From Arthrobacter nitrophenolicus (GTDB lineage: Bacteria > Actinomycetota > Actinomycetes > Actinomycetales > Micrococcaceae), in NCBI RefSeq assembly GCF_000332815.1, contig NZ_AOFD01000018.1, positions 1 to 64,000 on the forward strand: a DNA stretch of 64,000 nucleotides. Direction: 5' to 3'. Numbering within the stretch: position 1 is the first letter of the stretch; each line of letters begins with the position of its first letter. Positions 8,933-17,418 of the stretch are shown here, piece after piece. The translations under genes were made by a program, and so were the position numbers. The notes under the pieces were generated by a model. That model did not search any database, had not been told where the DNA came from, and saw only the letters and a list, made by a program, of their open reading frames with translations.

Positions 8933-8938
8933 TAGGCT
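8933..8938 (+). promoter_or_regulatory. -10 box TAGGCT for the small-protein unit
   Basis: TAGGCT matches the TANNNT -10 seen before many genes here. It would place the transcript start near 8945, just before the short leader ORF at 8948. No good -35 is visible. Confidence 0.4.
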
Positions 8939-8947
8939 CTCAGGTAC

Positions 8948-8986
8948 ATGGACAGCGTGGTCCATTCAACTTATGGAAGGACGTAA
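8948..8986 (+). CDS. Possible 12-codon leader peptide
   Basis: The reading frame encodes MDSVVHSTYGRT and stops at 8984-8986, two bases before the ATG of the 50-residue gene. Its first bases form a dyad, TGGAC-N6-GTCCA (8949-8964). Its last codons contain GGAAGG, which also serves as the downstream Shine-Dalgarno. The layout suggests a translationally coupled uORF, but so short a frame could be chance. Confidence 0.3.
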   Translation: MDSVVHSTYGRT

Positions 8987-8988
8987 AG

Positions 8989-9141
8989 ATGTTTCTCTTG
9001 AACAGCCTTAACCTTTTGCTCGACGGCCGGCGCGGCGACGATGCCTGGTCTTCCAGCGGGAGCAACGGAAAGACGGAGTTTCCCGAGGGCCGGCTCACCT
9101 CCACCGCCTGGGAGGGCTGGTGGCACGAGGAAGCCGCCTAG
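8989..9141 (+). CDS. Uncharacterised 50-residue protein, Trp-rich C terminus
   Basis: I do not recognise this protein. It begins MFLLNSLNLLLDGRRGDDAW, an amphipathic, Leu-rich start. The middle is Ser/Gly-rich and polar (SSSGSNGK), and the end is TAWEGWWHEEAA with three Trp in five residues. GGAAGGA stands about 8 bases before the ATG, so translation is credible. It is too short and too polar for a membrane anchor. It may be a small regulatory protein or a modified-peptide precursor, but no modification enzyme is adjacent. Its TAG stop overlaps the convergent hydrolase stop on CTAG. Confidence 0.5.
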   Translation: MFLLNSLNLLLDGRRGDDAWSSSGSNGKTEFPEGRLTSTAWEGWWHEEAA

Positions 9142-9836
9142 CGGATGCCGGGCGCCTGGTTGCTGCTGGCGCGGATGAATTCGGCCACGGGGGCTGCCAG
9201 CGAGGCCCCTACCTCGTCGGCCTGGCGTTTCTGGCCGGCGACGGCGAAGGAATGGTCGCCGCCCTCCATCCACTGAAGGACAGCTGAGGGCCCAATGCGG
9301 GAGATGACGCCCTCAAGAATTTCGGGTGTGGCGAAGGTGTCGCGGGTGCCCTGCAGGAACAGCATGGGGGTGGTGAGCCCGTAGAGGTGCTCGTCGCGAA
9401 GCTTCTCCGGTTTTCCCGGCGGGTGCAGGGGATACCCCAGGTAGATGAGCCCGTCGGCCGGCATTCCGTCCGCTACGGCCATTGAGGCCATCCGGCCGCC
9501 AAAAGACTTCCCGGCAGCCCAGACCGGACCCGATCCACCATGCTCGGCAGCCTGTCCGGCGGCCTCCGCCATGGCGGCCCGCCAGGTGGCGATGGCCGCA
9601 GGAGGCCGGTCAGGGAACCGTCGGCCGGCTTCACGGTACGGGAAGTTGAAACGCAGGGTAGCCAGTCCGAGGGCGTTGAGGGCCTGGGTGAAGCCCCGCA
9701 GGAAGGGATGCTCCATGCCGGCTCCGGCACCGTGGGCGACAACCACCGTAGCCCAGGGCGCTTCGGGGCGGGCATAGGCTGCGGAGACTTTGGTCCCGTC
9801 CACGTCAAGGGAGAGCTGTGTTTCGGCATCGGGCAT
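9138..9836 (-). CDS. Alpha/beta hydrolase, KANL3/Tex30-like
   Basis: A 232-residue alpha/beta hydrolase. VVVAHGAGAGMEHPF gives the oxyanion-side HGxG. The nucleophile elbow is GKSFGGRM, with Ser between Lys and Phe. A late acid follows in LFLQGTRDTFATPE, and the catalytic His is in EGGDHSF. This matches the KANL3/Tex30 group of small dienelactone-hydrolase-like proteins, whose substrate is unknown. It reads towards the 50-residue gene and away from the LigD-like gene at 9907. Confidence 0.8.
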   Translation of the reverse strand: MPDAETQLSLDVDGTKVSAAYARPEAPWATVVVAHGAGAGMEHPFLRGFTQALNALGLATLRFNFPYREAGRRFPDRPPAAIATWRAAMAEAAGQAAEHGGSGPVWAAGKSFGGRMASMAVADGMPADGLIYLGYPLHPPGKPEKLRDEHLYGLTTPMLFLQGTRDTFATPEILEGVISRIGPSAVLQWMEGGDHSFAVAGQKRQADEVGASLAAPVAEFIRASSNQAPGIR

Positions 9837-9906
9837 GACTCCATCATGCCTGACCGCGGTGGGTGAAATGTGCCGGCTTCAGGACGGCGGGGTGTACGTT
9901 GTCCCC

Positions 9907-10927
9907 ATGGCGAGCGAACAGACCACCATTACGGTCCAGGGTCCCCACGGCGAACGCGAGATGCGCATTTCCAGCCCCAGCCGGGTGCTGTGGCCGGACC
10001 TGGGACTGACCAAACTGGACCTGGCCCGCTATATCTGCGACGTGGGGGAGGCCTTCATTGCCGCGAACGGCGACCGGCCTGTGTCCCTGCAGAGATACTC
10101 GGACAACATCAACGGGGAAATGTTCTTCTCCAAAAACCCGCCGAAAGGGACCCCGGACTTCGTCCGCTCGGTCAAGGTGGTTTACCCCAGCGCACGCTCC
10201 CATCCGCAACTGGTGCTGGATGAGCCCGCGGCGGCTGTCTGGGCAGTCCAGATGAACACGGTGGTGTTCCATCCCTGGCCGTCGCGGACGGAAAACACCG
10301 ACAACCCGGACCAGTTGCGGATCGACCTCGACCCGCAGCCGGGAACGGATTTCGACGACGCCGTCCCGGCCGCACTGGTGCTCAAGGAAGTGCTGGCGGA
10401 AGCGGGCCTGGACTGCTTCATTAAGACGTCGGGAAACCGGGGCCTCCACGTCTACGCGCCCATCGCCCCCGTCCGCGAGTTCCTGGATGTCAGGCACGCC
10501 GTGATCGCCGCGGCCCGGGAAGTGGAGCGCCGGATGCCGGACCAGGTCACGACGGCCTGGTGGAAGGAGGAGCGGGGCCAGCGGATTTTCCTTGATTTCA
10601 ACCAGGCCAACCGGGACCGCACCATTGCCGGCGCCTACAGCCCGCGTGCCTTGCCGCATGCCCCGGTCTCCTGCCCCATCACGTGGGATGAGTTGGGGAA
10701 TGCCGATCCGAAGAACTTCACCATCCTTACCGTTCCGGAGCGCCTGCGGACCACCGGCGACCTGGGCCGATTTCCACCGGAATCCCGGCAGCATTGACAC
10801 CCTGTTGGAGTGGTGGGAGCGCGACGTCAAAGACGGCCTCGGTGAGCTGCCCTTCCCGCCGGACTACCCGAAGATGCCTGGCGAGCCGCCCCGGGTACAG
10901 CCCAGCCGGGCCAAGAAGCAGGACTAA
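9907..10927 (+). CDS. LigD-type DNA polymerase/primase domain protein, frameshifted
   Basis: A stand-alone protein of about 338 residues homologous to the polymerase (archaeo-eukaryotic primase) domain of DNA ligase D in non-homologous end joining. The opening SRVLWPDLGLTKLDLARY is conserved. The catalytic acids are in LRIDLDPQPGTDF, followed by KTSGNRGLHVYAPI and KEERGQRIFLDFNQANRDRT, which carries the third acid. The first frame runs off after TTGDLGRF. The true tail ADFHRNPGSIDTLLEWWERDVKDG continues in the +1 frame to the TAA at 10925, with the break at about 10764. No ligase or nuclease domain is fused. TACGTT six bases before the ATG suggests a leaderless mRNA. Confidence 0.88.
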
Positions 10928-11102
10928 TCCGGAAGCCGTTCCTCTCCCGCGCAGGGCTTGGGGCAGCCCAATCCGCACTATCCCGCGGGACCTGCCCTGC
11001 CCAACACCCGGACCTGATTTGTCACAGCAGCATGTTCCAGGGGCGGTGCTCCTGATCGAGTAGTAGTGCCACGTTTGGCAGTGATTCTACGCAACCGGCC
11101 GC

Positions 11103-12446
11103 TCATGGGAGCGGCGGCTGCTGCCAGCCGTTGCCCGGCAGTGGGGGTGCGGTGGAGTGGTAGGTGTGGCCTGTTGGGGTGCGGGTCTGGACGGTGTGCC
11201 GGAGGCCGGGCCCCGGCAGCGGTCTTGCCGACCAGCCGGGGGTTTCTTTCGTGTGGTTGCAGGCTTCGCAAAGCCCTTGGCCGTTGCCTGCGGTGGTGGT
11301 GCCTCCTTCGGCCCAGCCCAGAATGTGGTCGTGGTGGCGGATCGGCGCGTCGCAGTACGGCGTGCGGCAGGTGTCGTCCCGGACCTGGAGGAAGCGTTTG
11401 AGCCCGGCGGGGAAGAGCCGCGCCCGGGAGTCCATCGCGACCAGCTCGCCCGTGCCGGGTGTGGTGTAGAGCCGGTGGATCCAGAGTGCCAGGTCTTGCC
11501 TGTCCTGCGCTCCGGTACCGATGCGTTCGGTGTTGAAGAGGAGAATGCGGGCGGTTTCGGCGGGGATGATGCCGTAGCCGGGGATCCTGGCCGGTTCGCT
11601 GTCGCCCTGGAACAACGCCCGGTCCGTCATCACGACCTGGAGGTCGATACCCGTGATCCCGCCCCGGGTGCCGGTGACGCGTTCGACCAGGGTGTCGGCC
11701 ATGACCTGCCCCCGGGACCGCTCATCCCCTCCCGACCGGGCGCCATCGGCCTCCCGGACCAGCACGGCGTAGGCGGCCACACCCTGGGCGACGGGCATCA
11801 GCGCGGTCAGGTACGTCATCGCATCCGGCGCCGGCCGCAACGACACCGTCCGCTCCGTCACCGCATGCGCCGCCCTGCCTGCGACAGACCGCGGGTCGCG
11901 CCGGTACGCGGCGGTGCGGACGGCGCTAACAATGGCGCGGTCCCCGGCACCGTCCAGGGCGCCGGTGTCAGCGGCGAGTTCCTCGTCCACCGCCGCCCGG
12001 TCCTCCACAGTCAGGCAGGCTGTCTCCTTCACGACCAAAGTGGTGCGCCACTCGTTCAGCTGCCCGGACCGGAACGCGGCGAACGTCCGCGGCATCCCCG
12101 TCAGCGCTTTCGCCAAACCCAGGAGCCGTCCGCCCTTGGCGGGGGATTCCCGGCGTGCCAGCGCAATCTGGGCAGCCACACCGGCGCCCTGCTCCGCGGC
12201 CGGGACACCCGCCGCGGCCTGAACCCGCCGCTGGAACACATCAAAGGCGACAGTGATGTCGGCCTGCCGGGCACCGGCCAGGGACTTCACATCCTCCAGC
12301 TGCCGCAACTGGTCAATCATCCCCGCACCATCAGAAGCGACGGGCACGCGGGCGAGCAGGGCAAGCACGTCCGAAACAGTCGGGACACCATAAAGCCCCG
12401 GAACCGTCCTGTACCCTGGGTCTGCCGCCGTCCCAACTGCTTCCAT
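11103..12446 (-). CDS. HNH endonuclease signature protein (DUF222/13E12 repeat family)
   Basis: A 447-residue protein with the long helical DUF222 region of the 13E12 repeat family, which is abundant in actinobacteria. A C-terminal HNH nuclease domain follows: DDTCRTPYCDAPIRHHDHILGWAEGG, here given in parts as CRTPYCDAP and IRHHDHI, then NGQGLCEACNHTKE. The four Cys likely bind a structural zinc, and HDH supplies the general base. The ATG at 12446 (MEAVGTAADPG) is preferred to one 39 bases upstream. Such genes occur in many copies per genome and their role is unclear. There is no intron or IS boundary here, so I do not call it mobile. Confidence 0.85.
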   Translation of the reverse strand: MEAVGTAADPGYRTVPGLYGVPTVSDVLALLARVPVASDGAGMIDQLRQLEDVKSLAGARQADITVAFDVFQRRVQAAAGVPAAEQGAGVAAQIALARRESPAKGGRLLGLAKALTGMPRTFAAFRSGQLNEWRTTLVVKETACLTVEDRAAVDEELAADTGALDGAGDRAIVSAVRTAAYRRDPRSVAGRAAHAVTERTVSLRPAPDAMTYLTALMPVAQGVAAYAVLVREADGARSGGDERSRGQVMADTLVERVTGTRGGITGIDLQVVMTDRALFQGDSEPARIPGYGIIPAETARILLFNTERIGTGAQDRQDLALWIHRLYTTPGTGELVAMDSRARLFPAGLKRFLQVRDDTCRTPYCDAPIRHHDHILGWAEGGTTTAGNGQGLCEACNHTKETPGWSARPLPGPGLRHTVQTRTPTGHTYHSTAPPLPGNGWQQPPLP

Positions 12447-12544
12447 GAACAGAGTCTTCCAGCACGGTCTGACAATTCCCGCCATGACCAGCGCCTATGT
12501 GGAAAACCAGCCGTGACCGCCACGTTGCTTGTTATGGCAGCACG

Positions 12545-12578
12545 CTGAAGGCCCGCTCCGAGCGGACCGGGCCTTCAG
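12545..12578 (-). terminator. Strong hairpin terminator of the secreted-protein gene
   Basis: CTGAAGGCCCG at 12545-12555 pairs perfectly with CGGGCCTTCAG at 12568-12578, and an inner TCCG-AG-CGGA extends the stem. It lies 10 bases beyond the stop of the gene at 12589 on its downstream side. There is no clear T-run. Confidence 0.7.
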
Positions 12579-12588
12579 GAAACCGGGA

Positions 12589-13071
12589 TTAGCTGGTGGT
12601 GCAAGTCCCGCTGCTGTGGTTGTAGCCGTTTGTGCCGTTGGCTTCGACGAAATTTGTGTCCAGTACACACGTCAGGCCATCCGAGTAAGACAGAACGTCC
12701 CAACCATCGATCCTGGTCACCTTCGGGTCGAAGTAAATGGTTCCGTCCGGAACGATTATCGACGATCCGAAAACCGCAACATATCCGCGTGTCCCGTCAC
12801 TTGACCGCGAGCCCCCAGGGTAAGTCGTGGCATCCGAGTACTCCCGGTACCCCTGGAGGATCGCTGTGCCGGACGGCGTCACCACTTCGATCCGGCGCTG
12901 CTCCATCGTGAGGCACGTGGTCACACCCGGCGCCAGTTCGGTGCAGTCGCTTGTGGTGGACATCGTCGTGCCCTCGGTGCTGGCCGCATGGGCCGGCACT
13001 GCTGCGGCGACTGCCAGGGCAGCGACGGCTGCCCCATATGCTGACAGGCGGAGCAGGTTTTTGGTGCGCAT
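12589..13071 (-). CDS. Secreted protein of unknown function, four Cys
   Basis: A 160-residue protein I cannot assign. The N terminus MRTKNLLRLSAYGAAVAALAV with cleavage at AHA-AS is a clear Sec signal peptide. The mature part of about 130 residues is Thr/Ser/Gly-rich and mostly beta in character (GYVAVFGSSIIVPDGTIYF). It has four Cys (SDCTE, TTCLT, LTCVL, GTCTTS), enough for two disulfides, the last almost at the C terminus. The start at 13071 is supported by GGGGGAA upstream. It has its own terminator and appears monocistronic. Confidence 0.6.
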   Translation of the reverse strand: MRTKNLLRLSAYGAAVAALAVAAAVPAHAASTEGTTMSTTSDCTELAPGVTTCLTMEQRRIEVVTPSGTAILQGYREYSDATTYPGGSRSSDGTRGYVAVFGSSIIVPDGTIYFDPKVTRIDGWDVLSYSDGLTCVLDTNFVEANGTNGYNHSSGTCTTS

Positions 13072-13238
13072 GAAACGGATTCCCCCACATTGAAATTGGC
13101 GGCCCCAGCGGCCGCTCGTGGAGCCTATCAGCCTTGATGCCCCCCGCGGTTGCATTGGCCATGCCAACCACCGGTAGAAGTGCCGCCCGGCACAGCTGCC
13201 GGGCCGCCGTCGTACGCCACTCGAACCCGGACCGGAAC

Positions 13239-13859
13239 CTACTCGAACCGGGACGCGTCTCCTGCGCCGTGCCGGACGACCTCCGCGACGCCGCTGGAGA
13301 AGTCAACGACAGTGGTGGGCTCGGCTCCGCAGTCGCCGGCATCGATCACTGCATCCACCTGGTGGTCCAGCCGCTCCTTGATGTCCCAGCCCTGGGTCAG
13401 CGGGTCTTCCTCATCCGGCAGCAGGAGGGTGCTGGACAGCAGGGGCTCACCCAGCTCGGCCAGCAGCGCCTGGACCACCCGGTTGTCCGGAATCCTGACG
13501 CCGACAGTCTTCTTTTTGGGATGCAGCAGCCGCTTGGGAACCTCCCGGGTGGCAGGCAGGATGAAGGTGTAGCTTCCCGGCGTGACGGACTTGATGCTCC
13601 GGAACACGTCGTTGCCGATGTTCACGAACTGCCCCAGCTGCGCGAAGTCACGGCAGACGAGGGTGAAATGGTGCTTGTCATCCAGCTGCCGGATGCTGCG
13701 GATCCGGTCCAGGGCCTCCCTGTTGCCCATCTGCGCGCCCAGCGCATAGCAGGAGTCGGTGGGATAGGCGATCAGCCCGCCGTCGAGGATGATGCGGACA
13801 GCCTGGGTGATGGCCCGGGGCTGGGGATCCTGTGGATGAACATCGAAGTATCTGGCCAT
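13239..13859 (-). CDS. L-threonylcarbamoyladenylate synthase family protein (Sua5/YciO/YrdC)
   Basis: A 206-residue protein with the YrdC-like fold. The opening IILDGGLIAYPTDSCYALGAQM has the conserved PTDT-like nucleotide site (here PTDS). It continues with KHHFTLVCRDFAQLGQFV, PGSYTFILPAT, the basic LLHPKKKTVGVRIP segment and LLSSTLLLP. The KKK-TVGVRIP pattern is closer to YciO than to the essential TsaC/YrdC enzymes, so a role in t6A synthesis is possible but not certain. TAGGCT ends 6 bases before the ATG, a leaderless arrangement. Confidence 0.82.
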   Translation of the reverse strand: MARYFDVHPQDPQPRAITQAVRIILDGGLIAYPTDSCYALGAQMGNREALDRIRSIRQLDDKHHFTLVCRDFAQLGQFVNIGNDVFRSIKSVTPGSYTFILPATREVPKRLLHPKKKTVGVRIPDNRVVQALLAELGEPLLSSTLLLPDEEDPLTQGWDIKERLDHQVDAVIDAGDCGAEPTTVVDFSSGVAEVVRHGAGDASRFE

Positions 13860-13987
13860 GCCCCGAGCCTAGTGGCACCCCGCCCCGCCTGCACCAACGT
13901 TCCCAAACCCCCTTACCAGCGCGCCCCTCTTTGGGGCAGGATGTTGTCTGGTTTCACCGTGTCAGTCCCCACTAAGGAGATTCAGCC

Positions 13988-14422
13988 ATGCCGACCATCC
14001 TCAACCCTTACCTCAATTTCCGTGACAACGCCCGCGAGGCCCTGAACTTCTACCAGTCCGTGTTCGGCGGCGACCTCCGCGTCAGTACGTTCGGTGATTA
14101 CCAGGCCAGCGAGGATCCCGCGGAGGCGGACAAGATCATGCATGGCATGCTGACCACCCCCCAGGGTCTGGTCCTCATGGGCGCCGACACCCCGAACAGC
14201 ATGGAATACCGTGAGGGGTCAGCCATCTCCATCTCGCTCAGCGGCGAGGACGAGGCAGAGCTTCGGGGCTACTACGACAAGCTCAGCGGCGACGGCGGTT
14301 CAGTCACCGTGCCGATGGAGAAGTCCCCGTGGGGAGATGTCTTCGGCATGTGCAAAGACCGTTACGGCATCGGCTGGCTGGTTAACGTCAACGCCGCCCA
14401 AGGCACCACGGGCGCACCCTGA
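13988..14422 (+). CDS. VOC family protein (PhnB/glyoxalase-like)
   Basis: A 144-residue vicinal-oxygen-chelate fold protein of the PhnB-like group. It starts PTILNPYLNFRDNAREALNFYQSVFGG, typical of the family. VLMGADTPN and ISISLSGEDEAELRGYYDKLS follow, then the second betaalphabeta unit with EKSPWGDVFGMCKDRYGIGWLVN. Many such proteins lack a full metal site and their function is unknown. A near-ideal AAGGAGA precedes the ATG. Confidence 0.87.
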   Translation: MPTILNPYLNFRDNAREALNFYQSVFGGDLRVSTFGDYQASEDPAEADKIMHGMLTTPQGLVLMGADTPNSMEYREGSAISISLSGEDEAELRGYYDKLSGDGGSVTVPMEKSPWGDVFGMCKDRYGIGWLVNVNAAQGTTGAP

Positions 14423-14437
14423 TCCTGGCGTGACTGT

Positions 14438-14465
14438 CTTCCCGGGGGGATCATCCCCCGGGAAG
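14438..14465 (+). terminator. Hairpin terminator after the VOC gene
   Basis: CTTCCCGGGGGGA pairs with TCCCCCGGGAAG (14438-14465) around a small loop, 15 bases past the stop. It is a GC-rich stem without a T-run. Confidence 0.65.
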
Positions 14466-14520
14466 CACATCGCCCGGAATCCTCCTTGAGGCGCGCGGCA
14501 CCGCCTGCGACGATGGACGG

Positions 14521-15206
14521 GTGGAATCCCTTTTCGAGTTCCTGTCCGATAAATGGTGGCTGGTCTTCCCGCTTGCCGCCTTTACCGGACACTGGGCCAA
14601 CAGCTGGCGCAAGGCCAGCGAGCGCCGGCACCAGCGCAGGATGGAACTGTACAAACTGCGTAACCAGCACCTGGCAGCGGAGCAGGCGTCAACGGCGGAA
14701 GTGGAAGCCCTGATGGCGACCCATGACGCCACCACCCGGCGCTGGCTGGACTATGAACTGGACGTCGGCAAACTCATCGATTTTCCGCTGATGACGGACG
14801 TCCGGGAACCTTGACCGTGGCATTCCTCCGCGCGAAGCGGGAGGCCGATGGCCAGCGGCCCAACACTGCTGCGGACATCACGTCTCCAGCCCGGCTGGAG
14901 GCCTACCGGCAGGCCGTCAACAGTTTCGCCGTCGCGCTGGATGTGGCGGAGCGGGAAGCCCGGCGCATCAGGGACAGCAAGTTCACCGGACCCGAGCGTG
15001 AACGGCTGGCCACTGCCCGGAAGCTGCTGATGATCGCCGAGAACCATGCCGCCACCCCCGCCGAGCGCCAGGCAGCATACAAACGGGCTCGGCGGGAACT
15101 GGACGGCCTTATCGTCCTGCCGGACGTGACTGTCGCCGCACTGGAGGAGCGCATTGCTCCCGGGCTGGAATCGGGACGGGAGCCTTCGGAGTTCCGCCGG
15201 AACTGA
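14521..15206 (+). CDS. Conserved hypothetical protein, probably frameshifted
   Basis: Two abutting frames look like one protein of about 228 residues. The first part (GTG at 14521) has a short membrane helix, FLSDKWWLVFPLAAFTGHWAN, a basic stretch KASERRHQRRMELYKL and a coiled helix. It ends DFPLMTDVREP. The second begins at once with LTVAFLRAKREADGQRP and is all helical (YRQAVNSFAVALDVAEREARRIRDSKF; pieces RQAVNSFAVALDVAERE, RLATARKLLMIAENHAA). The frames meet on TTGA at 14811-14814, and one lost base would fuse them. Alternatively these are two genes with overlapping stop and start. No enzymatic motif is visible; a membrane-attached helical scaffold is an inference. Confidence 0.55.
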
Positions 15207-15219
15207 AAGGCAGGGCAGC

Positions 15220-15726
15220 GTGGGCCGCACGCTTTATATCGACGTCGACGGCGTCATCTGCCCTTTCGGCCCGGAGGGAACCACCGGTTGGGGTTCAGCG
15301 TGGTGCCACGTGGACGCCGGCCTCCTGCCCGTTGCCTATGCAAGGGAGTTGGTGGAGGGGCTGAATTCGCTGGCACGGGCCGACGGGGTCCGCTGTGTTT
15401 GGCTCACCAGCTGGGAGGAACTTGCCCCGCAGTACTTGTGCCCCGCCATCGGCCTCGACGGCGGCACCTGGCCCTATCTCTCCTCGGCGGGGCCGCCCGG
15501 CGGCACCGGATGGTGGAAACTCCGCGCCATCCAGGACGATGTGGAAACGACCGGCCCGGACGCCGTGGCCTGGATCGACGACCAGTTGGATTTCGAGGCG
15601 GAGGCACAAGCGTGGGCGCGGCTGCTGGGCCGGCGGATCCGCCTTGTTTCGCCGCATCCGCGCCGGGGGATTACCCCGGCTGAACTGGCGGCGGTCAGCA
15701 CGTTCCTGACCCAACCGATGTTTTGA
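15220..15726 (+). CDS. HAD-fold protein of the SAK (RNA-repair-associated) type
   Basis: A 168-residue compact HAD protein. Motif I is LYIDVDGVICPF, with the nucleophile Asp and the second Asp. Motif II is CVWLTSWEE (Thr/Ser) and motif IV is AVAWIDDQLDFEAEA (paired Asp). The VDGVI and TSWEE forms and absence of a large cap match the HAD domain found in 'Swiss army knife' RNA repair proteins and its stand-alone relatives. The substrate is unknown. The GTG start at 15220 lies 14 bases after the preceding stop, with AAAGGCAGGG upstream, so it is probably in one transcript with 14521. Confidence 0.75.
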   Translation: MGRTLYIDVDGVICPFGPEGTTGWGSAWCHVDAGLLPVAYARELVEGLNSLARADGVRCVWLTSWEELAPQYLCPAIGLDGGTWPYLSSAGPPGGTGWWKLRAIQDDVETTGPDAVAWIDDQLDFEAEAQAWARLLGRRIRLVSPHPRRGITPAELAAVSTFLTQPMF

Positions 15727-15881
15727 CCTGATGGCCCGGACGCGTACGATCGATAAGGTTTCCCGCCGGTTTTGCAAACGCCGCAAGTCATTCCACACGA
15801 ACAGTCGGTGAATTATGCTGTCCAAGGCAGCAGCCGGGGGATAGAAACTGCCGAACGTCGTCTCTGCAGATTGGGCAACAG

Positions 15882-17143
15882 GTGGATATCACCTTCATGG
15901 TGGCGCTGGTCATTGCGCTGGCACTATTTTTCGACTTCACGAACGGCTTCCACGACACCGCAAACGCCATGGCCACCCCCATTGCGACCGGTGCCATCAA
16001 GCCGAAGACCGCGGTAACCCTGGCTGCCATCCTGAACCTGGTGGGCGCCTTCCTGTCCACCGAGGTGGCCAAAACGGTTTCCGGCGGCATCATCCGTGAG
16101 GGCTCGGACGGCATCCAGATCACGCCGGACATTATTTTTGCCGGCCTGATGGGCGCCATCCTCTGGAACATGATCACGTGGCTCAAGGGCCTGCCGTCCA
16201 GTTCATCCCACGCACTGTTCGGCGGCCTGATCGGCGCTGCGATAGCCGGCATCGGGATCCACTCCATCAACCTTGAGGGCCTCCTGCAGAAGGTCATCCT
16301 CCCCGCGATTTTCGCACCCCTCATCGCCGGCATCGTGGCGTATGTGTGCACCCGCCTCGCCTACGCCCTCACGTCCCGCCACGATCCTGAAACGGGCAGC
16401 AAGCTCACGCAGAAGCGCGGCGGCTTCCGCACGGGACAGATCTTCACCTCCAGCCTGGTGGCCCTGGCCCACGGCACCAACGACGCCCAGAAGACCATGG
16501 GCATCATCACGCTTGTCCTGATTGCAGCCGGCACCCAGGAGCCCGGTTCCGGCCCCGTGTTCTGGGTCATCGCCGCCTGCGCGTTCGCCATCGCCATCGG
16601 CACCTATGCCGGCGGCTGGCGCATCATCCGGACCATGGGCGCCGGGCTGACCGAGGTCAAGCCCGCCCAGGCTTCGCCGCCGAAACCAGCACCGCGTCCG
16701 CCATCCTGGCGTCCTCCCACCTGGGCTTCGCCCTGTCCACCACCCAGGTGGCCTCCGGTTCCGTGATCGGCTCCGGAATGGGCCGCAAGGGCACCAGCGT
16801 CCGCTGGAGCATGGTGGGGAAGATCGCCCTCGGCTGGCTCTTCACTCTGCCCGCCGCGGGCATCGTGGGTGCCCTCACCGCCCTGCTGGTCAAGACCGGC
16901 GTGGTGGGCGTCCTGATCGCGGCTGTCGCCGGCACCGCCGCCGTACTCTTCATGTTCTTCTACTCCCGCAAATCGGCTGTTGGCCACCACAACGCCATTG
17001 AAGTGGAGGAGGCCGGCCAGGCTGTCCGCTTCAGGAAGAAGAAGGCCATGGCCCGCGCCAGGGCGCAGGCACATAAAGCACAGCAAGAGGCCCAGGCACA
17101 GACCGACGCCGACGCGACCAACCCGAAGGAGCCCCGGCGATGA
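15882..17143 (+). CDS. PiT-family inorganic phosphate transporter, frameshifted
   Basis: A polytopic membrane protein of about 420 residues that imports phosphate, usually as a metal-phosphate with H+. The N-terminal signature FDFTNGFHDTANAMATPIATGAIKP contains the PiT GFHDTANA motif. The inverted second repeat gives ALAHGTNDAQKTMGI. After GAGLTEVKPAQ the frame breaks near 16670. The continuation GFAAETSTASAILASSHLGFALSTTQV is in the -1 frame, and one extra G in the CAGGC run would restore it. The C-terminal tail is very basic and Ala/Gln-rich (FRKKKAMARARAQAHKAQQE). A GTG start at 15882 is used. A small membrane gene overlaps its stop by ATGA. Confidence 0.9.
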
Positions 17144-17361
17144 AGTGGCTGGAACTCGTGACCGTGGCCGGTGCCACCCTGATTGCGGCCGTTACCGTGG
17201 TCACCCTGTACTCGCTGGGTGTCCGGCTCACCGCCATCGCTGCAGATTCCCAGCAGGCCTCGCCGGGCATCAAGAAGTCGTTCGCCTACGTGTGCTTCGG
17301 CCTGTGCGGCCTGGCCGTGCTCTTCGGGCTGTACCTGATCATCCCGTACTTCTCCGGCTAG
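17140..17361 (+). CDS. Small two-helix membrane protein linked to the phosphate transporter
   Basis: A 73-residue protein starting on the ATGA overlap with the transporter stop, so it should be translationally coupled to it. It has two hydrophobic helices (LVTVAGATLIAAVTVVTLYSLGV and AYVCFGLCGLAVLFGLYLII), separated by a polar segment with KKSF. No motif identifies a function. A subunit or stabiliser of the PiT permease is inferred from coupling only. Confidence 0.7.
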   Translation: MKWLELVTVAGATLIAAVTVVTLYSLGVRLTAIAADSQQASPGIKKSFAYVCFGLCGLAVLFGLYLIIPYFSG

Positions 17362-17418
17362 CCAGGACTGCGGTTCGGACCACTGTCCACGCCCGGCGGC
17401 TTTGGCTAGGCTGGGCGC

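Noticed and set aside
10928..11102. A small RNA or tRNA between the LigD-like gene and the HNH gene
   Set aside because: No cloverleaf, conserved TTCRA loop or convincing promoter-hairpin pair is visible.
11103..12446. HNH protein as part of a mobile intron or phage
   Set aside because: DUF222/13E12 HNH proteins are ordinary multicopy actinobacterial genes; no intron ends, repeats or phage neighbours are present.
15800..15830. A Pho box before the phosphate transporter
   Set aside because: Only one poor half-site (GGTGAAT) is present; a regulatory Pho box needs at least two direct repeats.
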